64,000 nt of DNA from Sapria himalayana (taxonomy: Eukaryota; Streptophyta; Magnoliopsida; Malpighiales; Rafflesiaceae): NCBI GenBank assembly GCA_029783825.1, contig JAREIK010000801.1:8972391-9036390 (forward strand). The letters are read 5' to 3'. Below, piece after piece: positions 59,694 to 64,000 of the stretch. The translations under genes and the position numbers were made by a program. Numbering within the stretch: the stretch's first letter is position 1; each line of letters starts with the position of its first letter. Under the pieces are notes generated by a model, which searched no databases, was not told where the DNA came from, and was given only the letters and a program-made list of their open reading frames with translations.

Positions 59694-60890
59694 ATTATCA
59701 TCCACAATTAAATCATGACAGAAAAAAATGATATTTTTTATAATGATAGTATATTGTAGAAAATAAAATTACATATTATGATACTTTATATATTATTTTA
59801 TAACATGATATATGAATATAAAAAATAATGATTAACCACTGAAAATGTTTATATTGAAATCATAGCTAACACCATCACCACTACCACTATTATCATACTA
59901 GCCTCTTATCAACATACTAAATGTGATTATGAATGTGACACTAAGTATATGTGATAAATAGAAAACTTATTTTTACAGTTTAACAAAAGTCAATATTGCA
60001 CAATTAAAATAGAAAATTATGGCAGCCATCAAATACTATGATTAAAAAAAATATTTCATTAACTAGGGCTAATTTAAAACATAAAACTCATATAATTGGG
60101 TCCATTGAGTTAATTGAGTTTAATAAATGAAAATAAAATCAAAATAGAAAACTCACACCCAAAAAATAATCGCTGCCACAATCAAAATAGAAAACTCTAG
60201 CCATTTCAGTGTTATAAATGAAAAAAAAAGTAACAATCAAAACAAAAATTAATAGCATTCATTTTGAGTTTAACAAATAACAAAACATAAAACCTACAAT
60301 TTCAAGTAAGTACCTCGGTTTCAAAGTTGAATAATGATCAGTAGTAATTGGTAGAATGAAGAAAAAGAAATACTCTAACATGCCATTGATCTAAGCAAAC
60401 CAAATTCAACATAAATTAGAAATGCCTTTCACTTGACTTAGGGTCCTCGACTCTTCAGGGCTAAATGTTTATCCATGGGTCTAAGCATCACAATATGCAT
60501 AATAACGTATTCTTAAGCCTAAGTTATTATACTTCAATGATGCTGATAAAAAGTACTTGCAAAATTTAAAATATATAATTATCAAACAATAAAAATTTTA
60601 AAAAATAGTGATACTTATAAAAAGCACATTAGAAATATGAAATTTAACTATACAATGATGCTCTTCTATAAGCATCATAGTAACATTCTATTTGATGATG
60701 CTTTAATGAAAGTGTTGGTAATTGAAGCATCATTGTTTGTAATTTTTCTTATAGGGCAAACATTGTTCCTTGAGCAATTATTAATGCTCTCTAAATTATC
60801 TTGCAAGACTTGTCATAAAAAAAATCGAATAGCAACATCCATCATTGCATTCACCACAATTAGATTTCGCTATCGAACTAATTTTCATAA
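59694..60890. other. unassigned AT-rich stretch
   Basis: No gene or repeat could be supported. Direct words AAAATAGAAAACTC recur around 60,143 and 60,186. Confidence 0.3.
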
Positions 60891-61930
60891 TCATCATTCC
60901 TCCATCATTTGACTCATATTGGCTAAACTAGTTTTAATAGTGCATCATATTTATATGATGCATCTATGTCAAAATACTAGTAGTCCTCATATAATATTAG
61001 AAACATATGTATCTACAAAATGTATCTCTCTCTTGAATAATTGCTTGTTTGCCAAGTTAGCTCTCACCTGAGTTGGATTGTTCCAACAATTCCTCTTGAA
61101 GTATTTAGTTTTATCACAATTGTAATAATACATTTCAAGCTTATCCACAATCTTCATGCTTCCTCTTTTATTTAAACTTTCACATTCCTCACTACTGTCT
61201 TATGTCCTCTCATTCACATACAAAACTTCCTTTGAGTATTTTCTCATACTCTACCTCCTCTCATCATGAGACAGTATGTTGAGACTACTACCTTATAGGT
61301 AAATCATATTGCACAACTATAATTGGTGATAATCAATTATCCCATGAAGTAGTTAGTGAATATAGAATGAGTCTACTACCTTATCATCATCATTGATCTC
61401 ATAGCCAATAGATGAGAATTGACTGATCAATATATGAAATTCATGTAAATGTAAAGAAAACATATAAGCCTCCTCCATGCATAATCTATATAGCTTCCTT
61501 AGGAAGAGCTTGTTGACCAAAAATTTTCCCTAATAGAGAAGTTCAAGTTTCTTCCACATATCCTTTGTTGTTCTCTCACCAACAAAAATATTCACAAAAA
61601 TCACATATGCCAAACACAATCGAATAATACTGCATGCTCTTGAATTAAGTTTATCCTAGTTGACAAACTCAATAGATATTATCTATAATTTTTTATCATT
61701 TAAAGTTGGCTTTAGATCATTAACGACACACTAATAGTTTTTTCCAACCAACACATCCTCTATCTTCAATTCCAAGAATTCGAAACTCTCCCAAAAACCC
61801 CTTAATCTCAACTCTAAATGCTATCTAGGAATTATGATTGATAGAATTCTTAATTTTAAAGCAAACAATCATTCATTTGATCCTCAATGTAGATACCCAA
61901 ATCATCCTCCAATACCAAAATTCAAATTCT
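60891..61930 (-). pseudogene. copia D gag remnant (Tnt1-like)
   Basis: Minus-strand fragments read downward: NLNFEFLELKIEDVLVGKNY (about 61,780-61,715); ERTTKDMWKKLELLY (61,585-61,540) and NKLFLRKLYRLCMEEAYMF (61,515-61,455); LHEFHILISQFSSIGYEIND (61,440-61,380); and a zinc knuckle YYNCDKTKYFKRNCW (61,130-61,085), in which the first Cys is Tyr and His is Tyr. These follow the order of copia gag (UBN2 type plus CCHC). Several stops. No protease, integrase or RT could be placed downstream. Confidence 0.65.
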
Positions 61931-61941
61931 GCTTGATACCA
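61931..61941 (-). other. candidate primer-binding site of copia D
   Basis: The minus strand reads TGGTATCAAGC just upstream of the gag remnant, similar to TGGTATCAGAGC. A second TGATATCA lies 15 bases further, so the exact LTR end is unclear. Confidence 0.5.
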
Positions 61942-61949
61942 AAATTACC

Positions 61950-62530
61950 ATGATATCAAACAAACAACATCCTGATACCCGATGTATGGATTCACAAATG
62001 TCCAAGAGATGGAAATTTGGGGTCTCAAGAAGGAAGAAAGAGCTGCCAAAGTTGAAGCACACACACACACAAGAAAATAAAGGCAAGGGGAGCAAGTACA
62101 TGCAATTACAAGAGGAAATATACTTTTCTTATGATGTTTCACTTTTCTCACACCTTTCTATTACATTTACAAATACTTAAATAGAAACAAAATTTTGGAA
62201 AGTACATATTGTGACTTCATCCATGTCATGATATCACAAAATATGATCACGACTTGAATCCTTAAGTATTCTAGTCACAACTATATAATTCACGTTGTGA
62301 CTCTATTCAAATCTTAAATTTGTTCAAGTCATGATTCCAAAAAAGGTCATGACTTCATTCAAGTCATGACATCACAATTCAGGTCATGAAATCGAATATA
62401 TGAATTTGACTTCCATTTAAGTCTCGACACCAAAAAATATGACCTCAAATTCATTCTTGTCATGACATCAAAAAAACATAGTCACGACTTGAATCCTAAG
62501 GATTCAAGTCGTGACTTCACAAAACCAAGT
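61950..62530 (-). repeat. probable 5' LTR part of copia D with palindromic GTCATGAC array
   Basis: Between the primer-binding site and 62,530 the sequence has no frame but has at least nine TCATGAC/TCACGAC/TCGTGAC words, ending in a perfect 18-bp inverted repeat (62,480-62,516). A second LTR copy was not found in the window. Confidence 0.45.
62480..62516. repeat. perfect 18-bp inverted repeat with 1-nt centre
   Basis: Left arm AGTCACGACTTGAATCCT (62,480-62,497), one A, then the exact reverse complement (62,499-62,516). Confidence 0.95.
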
Positions 62531-64000
62531 TGGGATAGTGAATACTAGTTACAACTTTAGAAGTATTAACCAATCCTAAAAAATCTCTACTATGATACCC
62601 AACATCCATGTGTTGGGCCTTAACAATGATGATATCCATACTATGATCAATCTTTATAGCTATCAACTTTAACAACTTGTACTCAAACTTTTGATGACCA
62701 TGAGCAAAAAATTTTAGTCTTTTAATTTTATCCAACTTTAATTATTCATTTATCAAGGTGTAAACGAAGGCATATAACTAAAGATTCTTATATGAGCATA
62801 ATATATCTCCTTTCTAGTCCAACCCTAGTTTGGAGCATCATCATATATGATGGCTATTTTGAGACAAGTTGATCAAATATATGGTCAAAAGCATAGCTTC
62901 CTCCCAAAACTTCTAAAGAAGATGAGTATGATAAATAATGTGTTGATCCTACTCATCAATGGTTTAGCACATCTTTATAGTCATGCTGATCATCTCTTAT
63001 ATGTAAGTTGGTAACCTATTGAAACTAATTCCATTAGATCTACAACAAATTTCAAATTATCCTTAATACTCTCTCATATTATTAGAGCATATAAAGATCA
63101 AATTTCTATTGATTTTTTCTCTCTCTCAATGCTTGTAGAACATCTTTAAAAGCTTGAGAAATTGATCTTTGGTCTTGAGATAAGTATCACATAACTTGCT
63201 TGAAACTCATCATTACTATTAATGAAATAACTATCTCCTTACATTGTATGAATAAGACATGGATTTAAATAAGATAAAAAATGCTATATCTCGTTAAAAG
63301 GTAGTGAGAATATATTTTACTCTATGTCTCTTCCCATTTATACATTCAGAAAATCCATTAATAGAGGACTCACATGAAATAGGCAATATTAGCCTTGTAA
63401 CAAGAAACGAAAGATCTTTGTCAATATGATTTTATCTCCAATGTTATATATATTATCATTCTGTTCTATGATATATTTTTGATTTTTATATACTCTTACC
63501 TAGTTGGCATAAAACATACTCGCATTTTTCATTCTTTCTAAAAATCTATTGAATCCTTGACTAGTTTTTAGTACATATGACTAGAATGGCACAAATAACC
63601 TACATGATTCAGCATACTTATATAGATTCTGTTTACACAAGTATATATAACATCATAGACATCTCTTATCACTAATTGATATTTGATCTCCATCTAAAGC
63701 AATATCACTCTAGTGTTTCTTATTTTTATAGGTCCTACATTATTCCATATTAACAATATCTTGATCACCATGTGTGTATATTTAAAAATAGTCAAAGTGA
63801 GGGGTGACATGAAAAAAAATAGTTGAAAAACTCATTTTATTCAACATCCTTACTTACCAAGTTTGCGAAGCTAGAATCACAAACAAGAATAGCATCACCT
63901 TCATATATAAGATAGCCAGACATCCAAAGAAAGAACTACATTCTAGAAGTCTCTCCTATCCATTAGGGACTATTTGAATAAAACCACTAAAGGGACCAAA
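62531..64000. other. unassigned AT-rich stretch at the right edge
   Basis: No gene is supported. Scattered minus-strand pieces may derive from retroelement sequence, but no motif could be confirmed. Confidence 0.3.

Noticed and set aside
61945..62180. overlapping open frames on both strands
   Set aside because: They fall between the primer-binding site and the palindrome array, in probable LTR sequence, and neither shows a domain.

Overview
This window is nuclear DNA of a flowering plant. It is strongly AT-rich, has long gene-free stretches, and nearly every recognisable coding trace belongs to a plant transposable-element family: Ty1/copia and Ty3/gypsy (Athila-type) LTR retrotransposons, CACTA (En/Spm) DNA transposons and small hAT-like elements with 8-bp target duplications. 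No rRNA, tRNA, CRISPR array or bacterial operon was seen. The species cannot be named from the sequence.

Layout. 1-7,450: a decayed CACTA element (CACTA-1, + strand, 5' end outside the window) with a TNP2-type transposase remnant and a second Transposase_24-like gene. 8,198-15,650: two decayed copia pol/gag segments on the minus strand, arranged as a partial tandem duplication and split by an LTR-like repeat (10,250-12,745). 15,660-34,480: an Athila-like gypsy element (+) with long LTR-like flanks and only gag/protease inside. Its 3' flank is interrupted by a complete ~9.95-kb copia element on the minus strand (23,027-32,971, LTRs of about 1.95 kb, Angela-like), which itself carries a 493-bp hAT-like element inside RNase H. 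A second hAT-like element (687 bp) sits in the gypsy 5' flank. 34,720-36,940: another copy of the gypsy LTR-like repeat.

37,713-43,339: the only candidate host gene. Four small exons, all joined in phase 1, would encode an 85-residue protein with a signal peptide, two near-repeat 10-residue modules encoded by duplicated 30-bp exons, and a proline-rich tail. A 5.08-kb copia element (37,986-43,066) lies in its second intron, starting 11 nt after the splice donor. The model rests on sequence logic only.

43,915-51,415: a further minus-strand copia element with LTRs, gag and pol remnants. 51,416-52,580: a dense block of CA/TA/AAAT microsatellites. Into this block is inserted CACTA-2 (52,581-57,883, minus strand), a close relative of CACTA-1 lacking about 2.45 kb of transposase sequence at a 4-nt microhomology. 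58,100-64,000: LTR-like sequence and a copia gag remnant with a primer-binding site, otherwise unassigned.

The window is thus a stratified transposon graveyard around one possible small secreted-peptide gene. No new enzymatic or defence system is visible. The most unusual items are the micro-exon peptide gene with its intronic retrotransposon, the palindrome-rich LTR repeats, and the deletion-derivative CACTA pair.
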